A DNA stretch of 64,000 nucleotides from Leptothoe kymatousa TAU-MAC 1615 (GCF_018739865.1 NZ_JADOER010000002.1:208859-272858); one strand, 5' to 3'. Positions 42,692 to 51,141 are shown, counted from the stretch's first letter. Notes: generated by a model from the letters alone, not told the origin. Numbers and translations: made by a program.

Positions 42692-44152
42692 ATGTCGAGT
42701 TCTGGATCCATTTTTATTTCCTATCGTCGCAGTGACAGCATTGCTGAAACTGGCCGCATCTACGACCGCTTAGAATCTGAGTTTGGTCGGGACCACGTAT
42801 TTAAAGATGTGGACAGTATTCCATTTGGGGTAGATTTTGCAGAGTATTTGGACCAGGCGGTGAGCCAGTGCCAGGTGGTGCTGGTGATTATGGGCAAAAG
42901 CTGGCTGACAGTGACGGAGCCCGATGGCACTCGCCGGTTGGATAACCCGGATGACTTTGTGCGGATTGAGGTGGAGTCGGCGCTAAATCGGCAGATTCCG
43001 GTGGTGCCAGTGTTGATCCAGGGGGCGGGCATGCCTCGGCGCACTCAGCTACCGAAGTCGTTGCAGCCACTGGCGCGGCGCAATGGCATAGAGGTGGGCT
43101 ACGACCCCCGGTTTCGGGCGGATATGAACCGTCTGGTGAAGGGGCTGAAGGGGATGCTGGGGCAGGATGTTGCTGCTGCACCTGAAGCTAAGAAGGGCAA
43201 CGAGAAGGTGGTGGTGGTGCAGCAGGGACCGAAGTATGACCTGCGGGGGGCACAGTTTGCGGGCGGGTTTGCGGAGACCGTAGCGGGCGATCAGGTGGGG
43301 GGCACGCTTAATAAGCCTGGAGGGTCGAAGGCTGAACCACCTAAGCCGCAGCCAGCCGTTGCTAAGCCCCAAACACCAGGCCCATTTACAGAAGATTTGG
43401 GCAATGGTGCCATGCTGGATATGGTCCATATCCCGGCAAGGGACTTTTTAATGGGCTCCCCTGAGAATGAAGCTGAGCGTGAAGATAGTGAAGGCCCTCG
43501 GCATCGGGTGCAGGTGCCTGCTTTTTATATGGGCAAGTATCCGGTGACCCAAGCCCAATGGCAGGCGGTTGCTAAGTTGCAGCAGGTAAAAGTAGAGCTG
43601 AAGCTTGCTCCATCCAGATTCAAAGGAAATGATCTGCCGGTGGAACGGGTGAGCTGGTTTGAGGCGGTGGAGTTTTGTCAGCGGTTATCGCGGCATACGG
43701 GGAATCAGTACCATTTACCTAGCGAAGCGGAATGGGAATATGCCTGCCGAGCTAGAACAACAACTCCGTTTTACTTTGGTGAGACCATCAGCACTGACCA
43801 GGCTAATTATGATGGCAGATACACCTACGGTAATGGCAAAAAAGGACAATTTCGAAAAAAGACAACACCTGTAGGCAGTTTCCCTGCTAACAACTTTGGT
43901 CTTTATGATATGCACGGCAATGTGTGGGAATGGTGCCAGGACCATTGGCATGAGGATTATGATGGGGCTCCTCAAGATGGTTCTCCTTGGATTCAGGGAG
44001 GAGATTCTGATTCTCGTGTAGTACGCGGGGGCTCCTGGTTCAGCTATCCGAGGCTTTGCCGCTCCGCTTATCGCAACTTCCTTACGCCCGTCTTCCGCAA
44101 CGGCAGCAGCGGTTTTCGCGTAGTATGTTCTGCGCCCAGGATTCTCCCATAG
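42692..44152 (+). CDS. TIR - FGE-sulfatase fusion, putative diversity-generating retroelement target
   Basis: A 486-residue protein from ATG 42692 (open from GTG 42668). Residues about 5-140 are a TIR domain (SIFISYRRSDSIAETGRIYDRL, KDVDSIPFGVDF). A linker has YDLRGAQFAGGFAETVAGDQ. From about 236 an FGE-sulfatase (C-type-lectin-like) domain starts, with PVTQAQWQAVA, LPSEAEWEYACRA, GLYDMHGNVWEWC and RVVRGGSW. In the last 40 residues, 14 codons between 44039 and 44110 are all of the form NNY and fall where such DGR targets carry AAY in the template, while the others spell the conserved PR, CRSA, R, TP, RN and GFRVV. No template repeat or DGR reverse transcriptase is seen here. Confidence 0.85.
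   Translation: MSSSGSIFISYRRSDSIAETGRIYDRLESEFGRDHVFKDVDSIPFGVDFAEYLDQAVSQCQVVLVIMGKSWLTVTEPDGTRRLDNPDDFVRIEVESALNRQIPVVPVLIQGAGMPRRTQLPKSLQPLARRNGIEVGYDPRFRADMNRLVKGLKGMLGQDVAAAPEAKKGNEKVVVVQQGPKYDLRGAQFAGGFAETVAGDQVGGTLNKPGGSKAEPPKPQPAVAKPQTPGPFTEDLGNGAMLDMVHIPARDFLMGSPENEAEREDSEGPRHRVQVPAFYMGKYPVTQAQWQAVAKLQQVKVELKLAPSRFKGNDLPVERVSWFEAVEFCQRLSRHTGNQYHLPSEAEWEYACRARTTTPFYFGETISTDQANYDGRYTYGNGKKGQFRKKTTPVGSFPANNFGLYDMHGNVWEWCQDHWHEDYDGAPQDGSPWIQGGDSDSRVVRGGSWFSYPRLCRSAYRNFLTPVFRNGSSGFRVVCSAPRILP
44015..44149 (+). other. Putative DGR variable region
   Basis: The 3' end of the TIR-FGE gene. Variable codons read TTC AGC TAT, CTT, TAT, AAC TTC CTT, GTC TTC, AAC GGC AGC AGC; every one ends in C or T, as expected if AAC/AAT adenines in a template were mutated. 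Behind the stop come a polypyrimidine tract (44153-44200) and a small CGCGC-TTT-GCGCG hairpin, where DGRs often have stem-loops. Confidence 0.65.
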
Positions 44153-44249
44153 CACTTTTCTCTCTTTCTCTTTTGCTCTCTTCTCTCCCTCTTTCGCGCT
44201 TTGCGCGTTGGCGAAGCCTGCCCGGAGGGCTTTCGAATTTTTCGCTTTT

Positions 44250-44304
44250 TTCTGGTGCCCAGCCTCTGGCTGAGCACACCACTCGAAGCCTCTGGCTTCC
44301 GATC
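44250..44304. repeat. Short dispersed repeat, copy 1
   Basis: About 55 bp: TTCTGGTGCCCAGCCTCTGG, then CTGAGCACA, then GAAGCCTCTGGCTTC. Contains two mini-hairpins (AGCC-TCT-GGCT and GAAGCC-TCT-GGCTTC). Further copies at 44330, 44490, 44667 (partial), 45440 (partial) and 45564. Confidence 0.7.
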
Positions 44305-44329
44305 AAGAGAGACAAAACCGGACGCCATT

Positions 44330-44384
44330 TTCTGGTGTCCAGCCTCTGGCTGAGCACATCCCTAGAAGCCTCTGGCTTCTGATA
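44330..44384. repeat. Short dispersed repeat, copy 2
   Basis: Same 55-bp unit as 44250-44304, with TCTGGTGTCC and AGAAGCCTCTGGCTTCT. Confidence 0.7.
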
Positions 44385-44489
44385 TCAGAGGCAAAGTTAA
44401 GCCCAACCCCCCTCTGTTCGTCCCCCTCCCACAGCCCTCGCTAGCTGAGCGCAGCCGAAGCTACAACCCCGCCAACACATCCCCGATTT

Positions 44490-44544
44490 TTCTGGTGTCC
44501 AGCCTCTGGCTGAGCACATAGCTAGAAGCCTCTGGCTTCTGATC
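44490..44544. repeat. Short dispersed repeat, copy 3
   Basis: Same 55-bp unit; almost identical to copy 2. Confidence 0.7.
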
Positions 44545-44588
44545 GAGGGCTGGTTGACTGACAAAAGTTCTGAAACCATTGAAAACTC

Positions 44589-44664
44589 GTAGGTTGGTGT
44601 TGAGCTTTGCGAAACCCAACAAAGCCTTCATATGATTGGGTTTCACGAGTTCAACCCAACCTAC
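44589..44664. repeat. MITE-like imperfect inverted repeat
   Basis: Outer arms GTAGGTTGG and CCAACCTAC, continuing inward as an imperfect 30-bp match (GAAACCCAAC / TTGGGTTTC). This GTAGGTTGGGTT type of palindrome is common in cyanobacterial genomes. It lies between copies 3 and 4 of the 55-bp repeat. The gap 44153-44828 holds these repeats and no gene. Confidence 0.65.
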
Positions 44665-44666
44665 AG

Positions 44667-44690
44667 GCTAGAAGCTTCTGGCTTCTGATC
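44667..44690. repeat. Short dispersed repeat, copy 4 (partial)
   Basis: Only the distal hairpin half (GAAGCTTCTGGCTTCTGATC) is present, followed by GGGAGACAAAACCGGACG, which also follows copy 1. Confidence 0.55.
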
Positions 44691-44828
44691 GAGGGAGACA
44701 AAACCGGACGTAAAAAACACGATCTCTTACAGATTTCTCGCTGAGGGTGGGCACCAGGCACCACCCCTACATTCCCTCCCATATGACACACCTCACAATT
44801 ACTGACGTACAATAATGACAGGTCACTA

Positions 44829-45422
44829 ATGATCAGAACGTCATGCCCGATGGTACAAGCTAAACCCAGACCCCAAACCTTTGATGACTACCTGAGCCAC
44901 TGCCAGGATAAGGATGCCCGCTACGAGCTAACCAACGGGGAACTGATTGAAATACCACCGGAGTCCGATGAAAACGTCATTATCGCTCGGGCCATGGATC
45001 GTGCCCTCTCGGAGCTAGTAGGCTTCCGCCGCGTACGCTCCCATCAACTGGCCCTAGAAATGCCGGGGCAGCCTAAAAATCGATTTCCCGATATTACGGT
45101 ACTCCTGCCAGAGCATGTGGAACAGCTAAAAGCCTCTGGTCAGTCTGCCATTCGGTTGGATATGCATCCTCCAATGTTAGTGGTGGAGGTAGTCAGCCCT
45201 GGAGCAGATAATCATCGGCGAGACTATATCGATAAGCGTAATCAGTATGAATGGCGAGGGATTCCAGAGTATTGGATAGTTGATCCGATCAAACAACAGG
45301 TGACTGTGTTGAGTATGACGACAGATGGCTATGGGGAAACAGTCTTTGTGGGTGATGAGCTAGTCCTATCTCAATCCTTTACTGATTGGCCATTAACAGC
45401 AGCTGAGATGTTGTCACCATGA
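44829..45422 (+). CDS. Uma2 family (DUF820) nuclease-fold protein
   Basis: A 197-residue protein of the Uma2 family, restriction-endonuclease-like fold. Motifs: DARYELTNGELIEI, NRFPDITVLLPEH (catalytic PD), MLVVEVVSPGADNHRRDYIDKRNQYEWRGIPEYWIVDP (ExV and the downstream K/Y region) and VGDELVLSQSF. These genes are greatly expanded in cyanobacteria and often lie in accessory regions; the biological role is unclear. Start at 44829; the Met at 44850 is an alternative. Confidence 0.88.
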   Translation: MIRTSCPMVQAKPRPQTFDDYLSHCQDKDARYELTNGELIEIPPESDENVIIARAMDRALSELVGFRRVRSHQLALEMPGQPKNRFPDITVLLPEHVEQLKASGQSAIRLDMHPPMLVVEVVSPGADNHRRDYIDKRNQYEWRGIPEYWIVDPIKQQVTVLSMTTDGYGETVFVGDELVLSQSFTDWPLTAAEMLSP

Positions 45423-45439
45423 TTTTTCGCTGATTCTGT

Positions 45440-45463
45440 TGCCCAGCCTCTGGTTTCTGTGAT
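45440..45463. repeat. Short dispersed repeat, copy 6 (partial)
   Basis: GCCCAGCCTCTGGTTTCTGT, a shortened form of the 55-bp unit just after the Uma2 stop. Confidence 0.4.
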
Positions 45464-45563
45464 GTAAGTCCGAATTGAATAACCCCGATTAAAAATGGAT
45501 AATCCTGTAGGGGCATTCCCTTGTGGATGCCCTTCGATGTCGGACGCTATCAGTCAGGATTTT

Positions 45564-45615
45564 TTCTTAGTGCCCAGCCTCTGGCTGAGCACTCTACCCA
45601 AAGCCTCTGGCTTCA
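45564..45615. repeat. Short dispersed repeat, copy 5
   Basis: TTAGTGCCCAGCCTCTGGCT, then GAGCAC, then AAGCCTCTGGCTTC. Same family as 44250-44304. Confidence 0.6.
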
Positions 45616-45856
45616 TTTCTAAAGCGAGTGTAATGTATCGCTCTTGTCAGAGGCTAAGTGAGATAACAAGATTTTCGGTGAATGTTAAATCGGCTGATTG
45701 GGGCTCCTCCGAGTGCCTTTCCGAAGTAGTCAAGTCATCCCAGCTAGGCCAACTGGGGTTTCCCCAATGGCGAGGGCCGGGACCGCCCGCCCTCGAACCC
45801 AGCGGAAAAATATAAAAGTTGTCCCGAATGGCGAGTTTGGGGGATCGGTGGGGCGG

Positions 45857-45890
45857 TTTAGAATTTTGCGTGCTGCGACAAAATTCTAAA
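45857..45890. terminator. AT-rich 12-bp hairpin
   Basis: TTTAGAATTTTG/CAAAATTCTAAA with a 10-nt loop, about 30 bp past the stop of the minus-strand Uma2 gene. It could end that transcript. The rest of 45423-45920 shows only repeats. Confidence 0.5.
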
Positions 45891-45920
45891 AACAGGAGCT
45901 ATCTAATCTTTCCACTCAAT

Positions 45921-46526
45921 TCAGCGCGGTAACACATCACTTAGCTGTAGCTCTAACCCTGGAAATGTCTGCGAGATAATTCTCTCCCCTAGCCGAAACT
46001 GTCGTTGTTCATACTCATCATCCACCAGCTGACACACTGTAATCGTCGGCTGCTTTGGTCGACCAATAAACGCAATTCCTCCTAACCCCAAAAAATCAAC
46101 AATCCAGTATTCCGAAATACCAAAGAGAGAATACTCCTCTACCTTGCGGGCATAGTCCGTTTCCCAGTTAGTGCTGACCACCTCAACCACTAGCTTGATC
46201 GAACTTGCTACCGTAATTACTGGCTCCCGTTGCCATAGTGGTTCCTGTGCCAGTGCTAGTTCATCTAACACAACCAGATCTGGACGTCTAGCTGTGGCAA
46301 TATTCGCAAAGGGTCGCACAATTGCACGGGTAGGTATCACCCAAGGCAGCTGCTGCTTATCAATTTCAATATTTAGCTTACTAGTTAGTTTGCCTGCAAC
46401 GGTTTCATGGGGGCCAGTGGGTTCCATGTCAATCAGCTCCCCGTCGGCCAATTCATAGCGAGTCTGTGTACCATATTGCTTGATAAAGCTATCAAACGTC
46501 AGGAGTTTAGTGGGTGTATAGGTCAT
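45921..46526 (-). CDS. Uma2 family (DUF820) nuclease-fold protein
   Basis: A 201-residue Uma2 protein: TRYELADGELIDMEPTGPHE, ARRPDLVVLDE (catalytic D), SIKLVVEVVSTNWETDYARKVEEYSLFGISEYWIVDF and FRLGERIISQTFPGLEL. It is only moderately similar to the copies on either side, so these are separate family members, not recent tandem duplicates. Divergent from the next Uma2 gene by 79 bp. Confidence 0.88.
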   Translation of the reverse strand: MTYTPTKLLTFDSFIKQYGTQTRYELADGELIDMEPTGPHETVAGKLTSKLNIEIDKQQLPWVIPTRAIVRPFANIATARRPDLVVLDELALAQEPLWQREPVITVASSIKLVVEVVSTNWETDYARKVEEYSLFGISEYWIVDFLGLGGIAFIGRPKQPTITVCQLVDDEYEQRQFRLGERIISQTFPGLELQLSDVLPR

Positions 46527-46605
46527 GTTGAGGCTCCTGGAAACAGGCCAAAATTTTGCCCTGATCTCAAGGCTATACTAAGTCTAGCTACATGGGCTCA
46601 GTTTT

Positions 46606-47184
46606 ATGTTGACTTTACCCATTACCCTCGATCTTAAAACCGTCAACCTCAGCGACGAGCAATTTTATCAGCTCTGCATTAAAAAACCAGAAATCCAACT
46701 AGAACGGACACCTCAAGGAGATTTAATTCTCATGTCCCCCGTTGGTGGCGATAGTGGCAATCAGGAAATCGAACTGGGGGCCGATTTAGTTATTTGGAAC
46801 CGTCAAACTAAACTGGGCAAAGTTTTTAGCTCATCCACCATTTTTCCATTGCCTAATGGTGGCGATCGCTCCCCCGATGCTGCCTGGGTAGAACTGTCCC
46901 GTTGGGAAGCCTTGACTCCGGAGCAACGGCGTAAGTTTCCACCCATTGCCCCAGATTTTGTTATTGAAGTGAGATCACTCAGTGATTCTCTCAAAACGCT
47001 ACGGGACAAAATGCAAGAGTACTTGGATAGCGGTGTACGTCTTGGCTGGCTATTTAACCCCAAAAATCAGCAGGTAGAAATTTATCGGTTAGGTCAGGAA
47101 AAAGAAACCTGCGAGCTGCCTTGTTCTTTGTCCGGTGAGTCTGTTTTATCAGGTTTTTCCTTACGGATGGCCCGTTTTGGGTAG
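46606..47184 (+). CDS. Uma2 family (DUF820) nuclease-fold protein
   Basis: A 192-residue Uma2 protein of the longer N-terminal type: NLSDEQFYQLCIKKPEIQLERTPQGDLILMSPVGGDSGNQEIELGADL, RSPDAAWVELSRW (catalytic D), APDFVIEVRSLSDSLKTLRDKMQEYLDSGVRLGWLFNP. Third member of the family within 2.4 kb. Confidence 0.88.
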   Translation: MLTLPITLDLKTVNLSDEQFYQLCIKKPEIQLERTPQGDLILMSPVGGDSGNQEIELGADLVIWNRQTKLGKVFSSSTIFPLPNGGDRSPDAAWVELSRWEALTPEQRRKFPPIAPDFVIEVRSLSDSLKTLRDKMQEYLDSGVRLGWLFNPKNQQVEIYRLGQEKETCELPCSLSGESVLSGFSLRMARFG

Positions 47185-47187
47185 AGC

Positions 47188-48282
47188 CTAGTTGGCTTTA
47201 CCCAAATAGGCTTGGGCCTGTTGGATTAAGACTTGCGCATCTTCGCTGACCGTTGTTCCAGATGGCACCTGTTCCAGGTCGCTAATCACCTGATTAACAG
47301 CAGCTATGGTTCTCTCCGGGCTCTGGTTTGCCGATATCTCAACCAGTTTGTTAATGTCTTTCTCTGCTGCCTGCACCAGCTTGACCGCCGCTTTCTCAGC
47401 GTTTTGCAGTTCTCTCACCTCACCCAGACTGATCGTATATTCAGCCTTTAGCCCTTGTGCTTTCACATAATCTGGCTCGTCCGGCTGAATCTTTTTTAAC
47501 TCAGCTAGGGCCTCTTCCCATAGGGTGGCGATACGGTCCCATTTTTCAGCACTGTGGGGTGGGTTCTGACCTTCTTCAGTGGCCACATTGGCAAACTGTT
47601 GGGCTGCGGCTAAAAGGGCATTGCCCTTAGTCAGAACGGCGGTCTGTCCGGAGATGGTTTGATAATCTCGTTGGTAGGCCGTTAACCTGGTTTGGGCCAG
47701 TCGACCTGCGAGGGTTTCTGGCGGGATTTCGGTTAGTTCATCCATCCCCTGTTGCCAGTTTTTGAGAATATCTTCCTGGGTGGCTGGATCGCTGGTTTCA
47801 AAACTGTTTTGGGCTTCAAGTACTTGACTGGAATGAGTCTCTAAAACAGTTAATGCATTTTGTTCTTGAAAAATTTGGGCGTCCATTCTGCCGATCAGCG
47901 CCCGGGCATCTTCAAATTCATCTAGGGTGAATTTCCAGCCGCATTGGACCATGCCGCAGTAGCCCTTGGGGTAGTATCCCAAAAACCAAACGGGTAAGTT
48001 GTCGAGGTGCTTTTGGGCCTGGGCTGCTTTTTCTGAACCTAGTTCAAAGTCTTCTACGGTGGTGGCCTGGTTGATTAGCTGATCGGCCTGCTCTGTTTGG
48101 ATGATGGCCTGGCGATAGTGGTGATCCATCTGCATAAAGCTGGGCAGCAGCACCATGGGGGCAACCCTGGCGACGGGCCAACGAATCATGGGATAGGGCA
48201 GGTTTAGGACCCAGAGGCTACCTGCGATCGCACCCACACCCAAAACTAATTTTCCAAATCGATCTAATCCGAGAAGCATCAT
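47188..48282 (-). CDS. Hypothetical membrane-anchored coiled-coil protein
   Basis: A 364-residue protein. One hydrophobic N-terminal helix (LVLGVGAIAGSLWVLNLPYP) is followed by a long, helical, Gln/Glu/Ala-rich body with predicted coiled-coil character and a conserved-looking patch LPVWFLGYYPKGYCGMVQCGW. Its 3' end is 3 bp from the convergent Uma2 stop. I recognise no named domain. Confidence 0.6.
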   Translation of the reverse strand: MMLLGLDRFGKLVLGVGAIAGSLWVLNLPYPMIRWPVARVAPMVLLPSFMQMDHHYRQAIIQTEQADQLINQATTVEDFELGSEKAAQAQKHLDNLPVWFLGYYPKGYCGMVQCGWKFTLDEFEDARALIGRMDAQIFQEQNALTVLETHSSQVLEAQNSFETSDPATQEDILKNWQQGMDELTEIPPETLAGRLAQTRLTAYQRDYQTISGQTAVLTKGNALLAAAQQFANVATEEGQNPPHSAEKWDRIATLWEEALAELKKIQPDEPDYVKAQGLKAEYTISLGEVRELQNAEKAAVKLVQAAEKDINKLVEISANQSPERTIAAVNQVISDLEQVPSGTTVSEDAQVLIQQAQAYLGKAN

Positions 48283-48449
48283 TTACTGGCGACTTAACAT
48301 GTGTGGCCTTTCAATCAATGGCTTCATCCAATTCCATAGAATTTACGTGCCGAGACCCGCAGGGATAACCGAACCTCAGAAACCATAGAATTTCTAGGCA
48401 CCCTTTAGATTGCCCATAGCCTAACGGTGGATCAGAACCATACGCCTAG

Positions 48450-49067
48450 CTATGGATTTGTTCCTAACGTTTTAAGCACAGCAACAACAGTGTGCAGCTC
48501 ATTGCCTGGATTAAAAATGGAAAATGTTTTAGAAAGACCATACTGGCCAGTTTCTTTTGCCAGTTTGATAAATACCAGGTCAGTCCCGTTGGTGACCAAG
48601 CCAAACCGAATATTAGTGGGTTGGGCCCCACTAACCATGTAGGTCAATGCCTGGGGCAGGCCCACATGCCAGCTAAATTGAGGCCCTTTTGCTTCGATGG
48701 TGGCGACCCAGATTTGATCATTCAGGACCAAAATATCGACTCGTCCACGAATCAGCTCATCGTCATTTTTTATAGCAACTTCGGTGGTTTCTTCCGCGAT
48801 GGGCCGAAAAGGACGCTGATAAAAACCTGCTACCGACAACAGGGGAGAAATCACCACCATTTTCACTAGCTCTTCATGCACCGGATAGGCCAGCAAATAC
48901 CTGAAGCTTGCCTGGGCCTGGTCTAATACCCGAGTTTGATAATCATCCAGCGCCAACGGAGCCACCTGCCACTCGGGGAAAAAGTCCTCACTGGACTCAA
49001 ACCCTAAGCCAAACTTGGTTTCTACATCATGCAGAGTGAGTTGACTAGCCTGAACAACTTGAACCAT
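48450..49067 (-). CDS. PD-(D/E)XK nuclease-fold protein (type I restriction R-subunit N-terminal-like)
   Basis: A 205-residue protein with the motif RGRVDILVLNDQIWVATIEAKG near residues 107-128: Asp, beta strand and ExK of the PD-(D/E)XK fold, as in HsdR N-terminal regions. No helicase domain is attached, so it is a stand-alone nuclease-like or degenerate protein. It follows the Uma2 cluster; nuclease activity is inferred only. Confidence 0.7.
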   Translation of the reverse strand: MVQVVQASQLTLHDVETKFGLGFESSEDFFPEWQVAPLALDDYQTRVLDQAQASFRYLLAYPVHEELVKMVVISPLLSVAGFYQRPFRPIAEETTEVAIKNDDELIRGRVDILVLNDQIWVATIEAKGPQFSWHVGLPQALTYMVSGAQPTNIRFGLVTNGTDLVFIKLAKETGQYGLSKTFSIFNPGNELHTVVAVLKTLGTNP

Positions 49068-49165
49068 AAAGAATAGTAGAGTCGCTGAACTCCAGTATAG
49101 TCATCCAATTAAATCAGTGCTTGCCACATCGAGAGGGTATAGCAATAAGTTCCAGCCGTTGGCTT

Positions 49166-49250
49166 CGACTCCGCTCAGCCAACGACTCCGCTCAGCCAAC
49201 GACTCCGCTCAGCCAACGACTCTGCTCAGCCAACGACTCCGCTCAGCCAA
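49166..49250. repeat. Five 17-bp tandem repeats
   Basis: CGACTCCGCTCAGCCAA five times in a row (49166, 49183, 49200, 49217 with one C-to-T change, 49234), ending 12 bp before the glpK stop codon. A single related GACTGAGCGGAGTCG copy is at about 41420. Confidence 0.9.
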
Positions 49251-49261
49251 CGGCTTGATTT

Positions 49262-50746
49262 CTAACCAATCCAACCCTTAGCCCGTTCCACGGCTCGCTC
49301 CCAGGTGGCAAAATTTTCCTGGGCTGCGGCTTTTCCTGCGCCGGGTTCAAAGGTTTTGTCAATTTTGCGGCTGCTCACCAGGGCCGTGTAGTCATCCCAA
49401 TAGCCCACGGCTAACCCGGCGGCAAATGCCGAACCTTGGGCGGTGGCATCCAACACCGCCGGACGTTCTACGGGAATGCCCAATACATCGGCCTGGTACT
49501 GCATCAAAAAGTTGTTGTGGCAAGCGCCGCCGTCTACCTTTAGGGTCGTAATCGGGGTGCCGCTGTCGTCGTTGATGGCGGTAACAACTTCCCGTACCTG
49601 GTTGGCGATGGCTTCCAATACGGCCCGCACCATATGGGCCTTGGTGGCGCCCCGGGTAATGCCTAAAAATGCACCCCGTGCCCCCATATCCCAGTGGGGG
49701 GCGCCCAACCCGCTTAGGGCCGGGACAAAATAAACGCCGCCGTTATCTTCCACCGATAGGGCCAAGGGCTCACTGTCGGCGGCGCTGTCGATAATTTGTA
49801 GGCCATCCCGGAGCCACTGGATGCAGGCCCCGGCGGTAAACATGCTGCCTTCGAGGCCGTAGCCCAGGTCATAGCCACCGTCTGTGGCCGTGGTCCAGCC
49901 GATGGTGGAGAGTAACTGATTGTTGGAGCGAACAATTTCTTTGCCAGAGTGGGCCACTAGGAAGGCGCCGGTGCCGTAGGTGCATTTGAGTAAACCGGGG
50001 CGATCGCACCCGTGGGCAAACAGGGCGGCCTGCTGGTCCCCTAGAATTGCGGCGATGGGAATTTCTGCCCCGAGAATGCTGGGGTCGGTGTAGCCAAAAA
50101 TTCCCTGGCTGGGTTTGATATCCGCCAGTAGCGATCGCGGTATCCCAAATGTGTTTAACAGGGTGTCATCCCACTGTTGGTTGGCCAAATTCATCAGCAG
50201 CGTGCGGCTAGCGTTGCTATGGTCCGTGGCATGCACGTTGCCACCGGTCAAATTCCATAGGGCCCAGGTGTCGATGGTGCCGGCTAGCACATTGTCCAAA
50301 TTGGCGGGCTGCGTCTTATTCAGTAGCCACCGCAGTTTGGTGCCCGAAAAGTAAGCATCCAAAAACAGACCGCTGCGTTCATAAATATCGGCCTTTTTAT
50401 CCGCCAGCGTTGCGCACATATCCGCCGTGCGCCGGTCCTGCCAAACAATGGCCTTATGGAGCGGTTCGCCGGTGGTCTTATCCCACAGGAGGCAGGTTTC
50501 TCGTTGCACCGTCAGGCCAATGGCCGCAATATCACTGGCGCTAATCTTGGCTTCTGCAATGGCCGTTTTCATCGCCCACTGCACGTCTTGCCAAATTTCC
50601 ATGGCGTCATGCTCTACCCAACCCGGTTGCGGATAATGCTGAGTCAGCTCCTTATAGGCCTGCCCCACAATGTCCCCTGCGCGATTAAATAGGATGGCCC
50701 GATTACCAGTGGTGCCCAAATCTAGGGCCATGACGTACTGTGGCAT
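49262..50746 (-). CDS. glpK: Glycerol kinase
   Basis: A 494-residue FGGY kinase making sn-glycerol 3-phosphate from glycerol and ATP. Motifs: MALDLGTTGNRAILFNRAGDIV, WVEHDAMEIWQ, GLTVQRETCLLWDK, ILGDQQAALFAHGC, KCTYGTGAFLVAHSG, GGVYFVPALSGLGAPHWDMGARG and LKVDGGACHNNFLMQYQADVL. It is part of the glucosylglycerol cluster and can recycle glycerol released by GghA. Confidence 0.96.
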   Translation of the reverse strand: MPQYVMALDLGTTGNRAILFNRAGDIVGQAYKELTQHYPQPGWVEHDAMEIWQDVQWAMKTAIAEAKISASDIAAIGLTVQRETCLLWDKTTGEPLHKAIVWQDRRTADMCATLADKKADIYERSGLFLDAYFSGTKLRWLLNKTQPANLDNVLAGTIDTWALWNLTGGNVHATDHSNASRTLLMNLANQQWDDTLLNTFGIPRSLLADIKPSQGIFGYTDPSILGAEIPIAAILGDQQAALFAHGCDRPGLLKCTYGTGAFLVAHSGKEIVRSNNQLLSTIGWTTATDGGYDLGYGLEGSMFTAGACIQWLRDGLQIIDSAADSEPLALSVEDNGGVYFVPALSGLGAPHWDMGARGAFLGITRGATKAHMVRAVLEAIANQVREVVTAINDDSGTPITTLKVDGGACHNNFLMQYQADVLGIPVERPAVLDATAQGSAFAAGLAVGYWDDYTALVSSRKIDKTFEPGAGKAAAQENFATWERAVERAKGWIG

Positions 50747-50922
50747 GGAAAACCTGACTAAATGACAGAACTCTGTCTATTGTGTCGCGTTTTTTCTGTT
50801 GTTGAAAAAAATACAGGAAGTCTTTGGGGACGTTAATAAAGGTTACGAAATCGGGGCGTGACTAAGCTGGGGAATTTAGTTGAGGAAAGAATTTTGAAGT
50901 GAGAAAGAGAAGTGCGTTACTA

Positions 50923-50954
50923 CAAAAAAAAGAGGGTGTCATTTGACACGCCTC
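50923..50954 (-). terminator. Terminator of the gene at 51142-51426
   Basis: Minus strand GAGGCGTGTC/GACACCCTC (one bulge) with a 4-nt loop, followed by eight T. Confidence 0.75.
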
Positions 50955-51090
50955 CATACAGTGTTTTTGAGTATTGATTTTTTTGTAGGGTTAACCCCGA
51001 TATATAGATGTTGACTGATAAAAAAGGAGAAGAGGGGGCTTGAGCAAACGGATTGCTGGCTAAAGCCCATTTACCACTAGGGCCCAGGCG

Positions 51091-51134
51091 GACTGGGGGC
51101 CAGGGAGACTGGGGGCCAGGGAGACTGGGGGCCG
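51091..51134. repeat. 16-bp GC-rich tandem repeats
   Basis: GACTGGGGGCCAGGGA at 51091 and 51107, and a third partial unit to 51134, just before the stop codon of the next minus-strand gene. Nothing else is seen in 50747-51141 apart from the terminator. Confidence 0.85.
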
Positions 51135-51141
51135 TCCGGCC

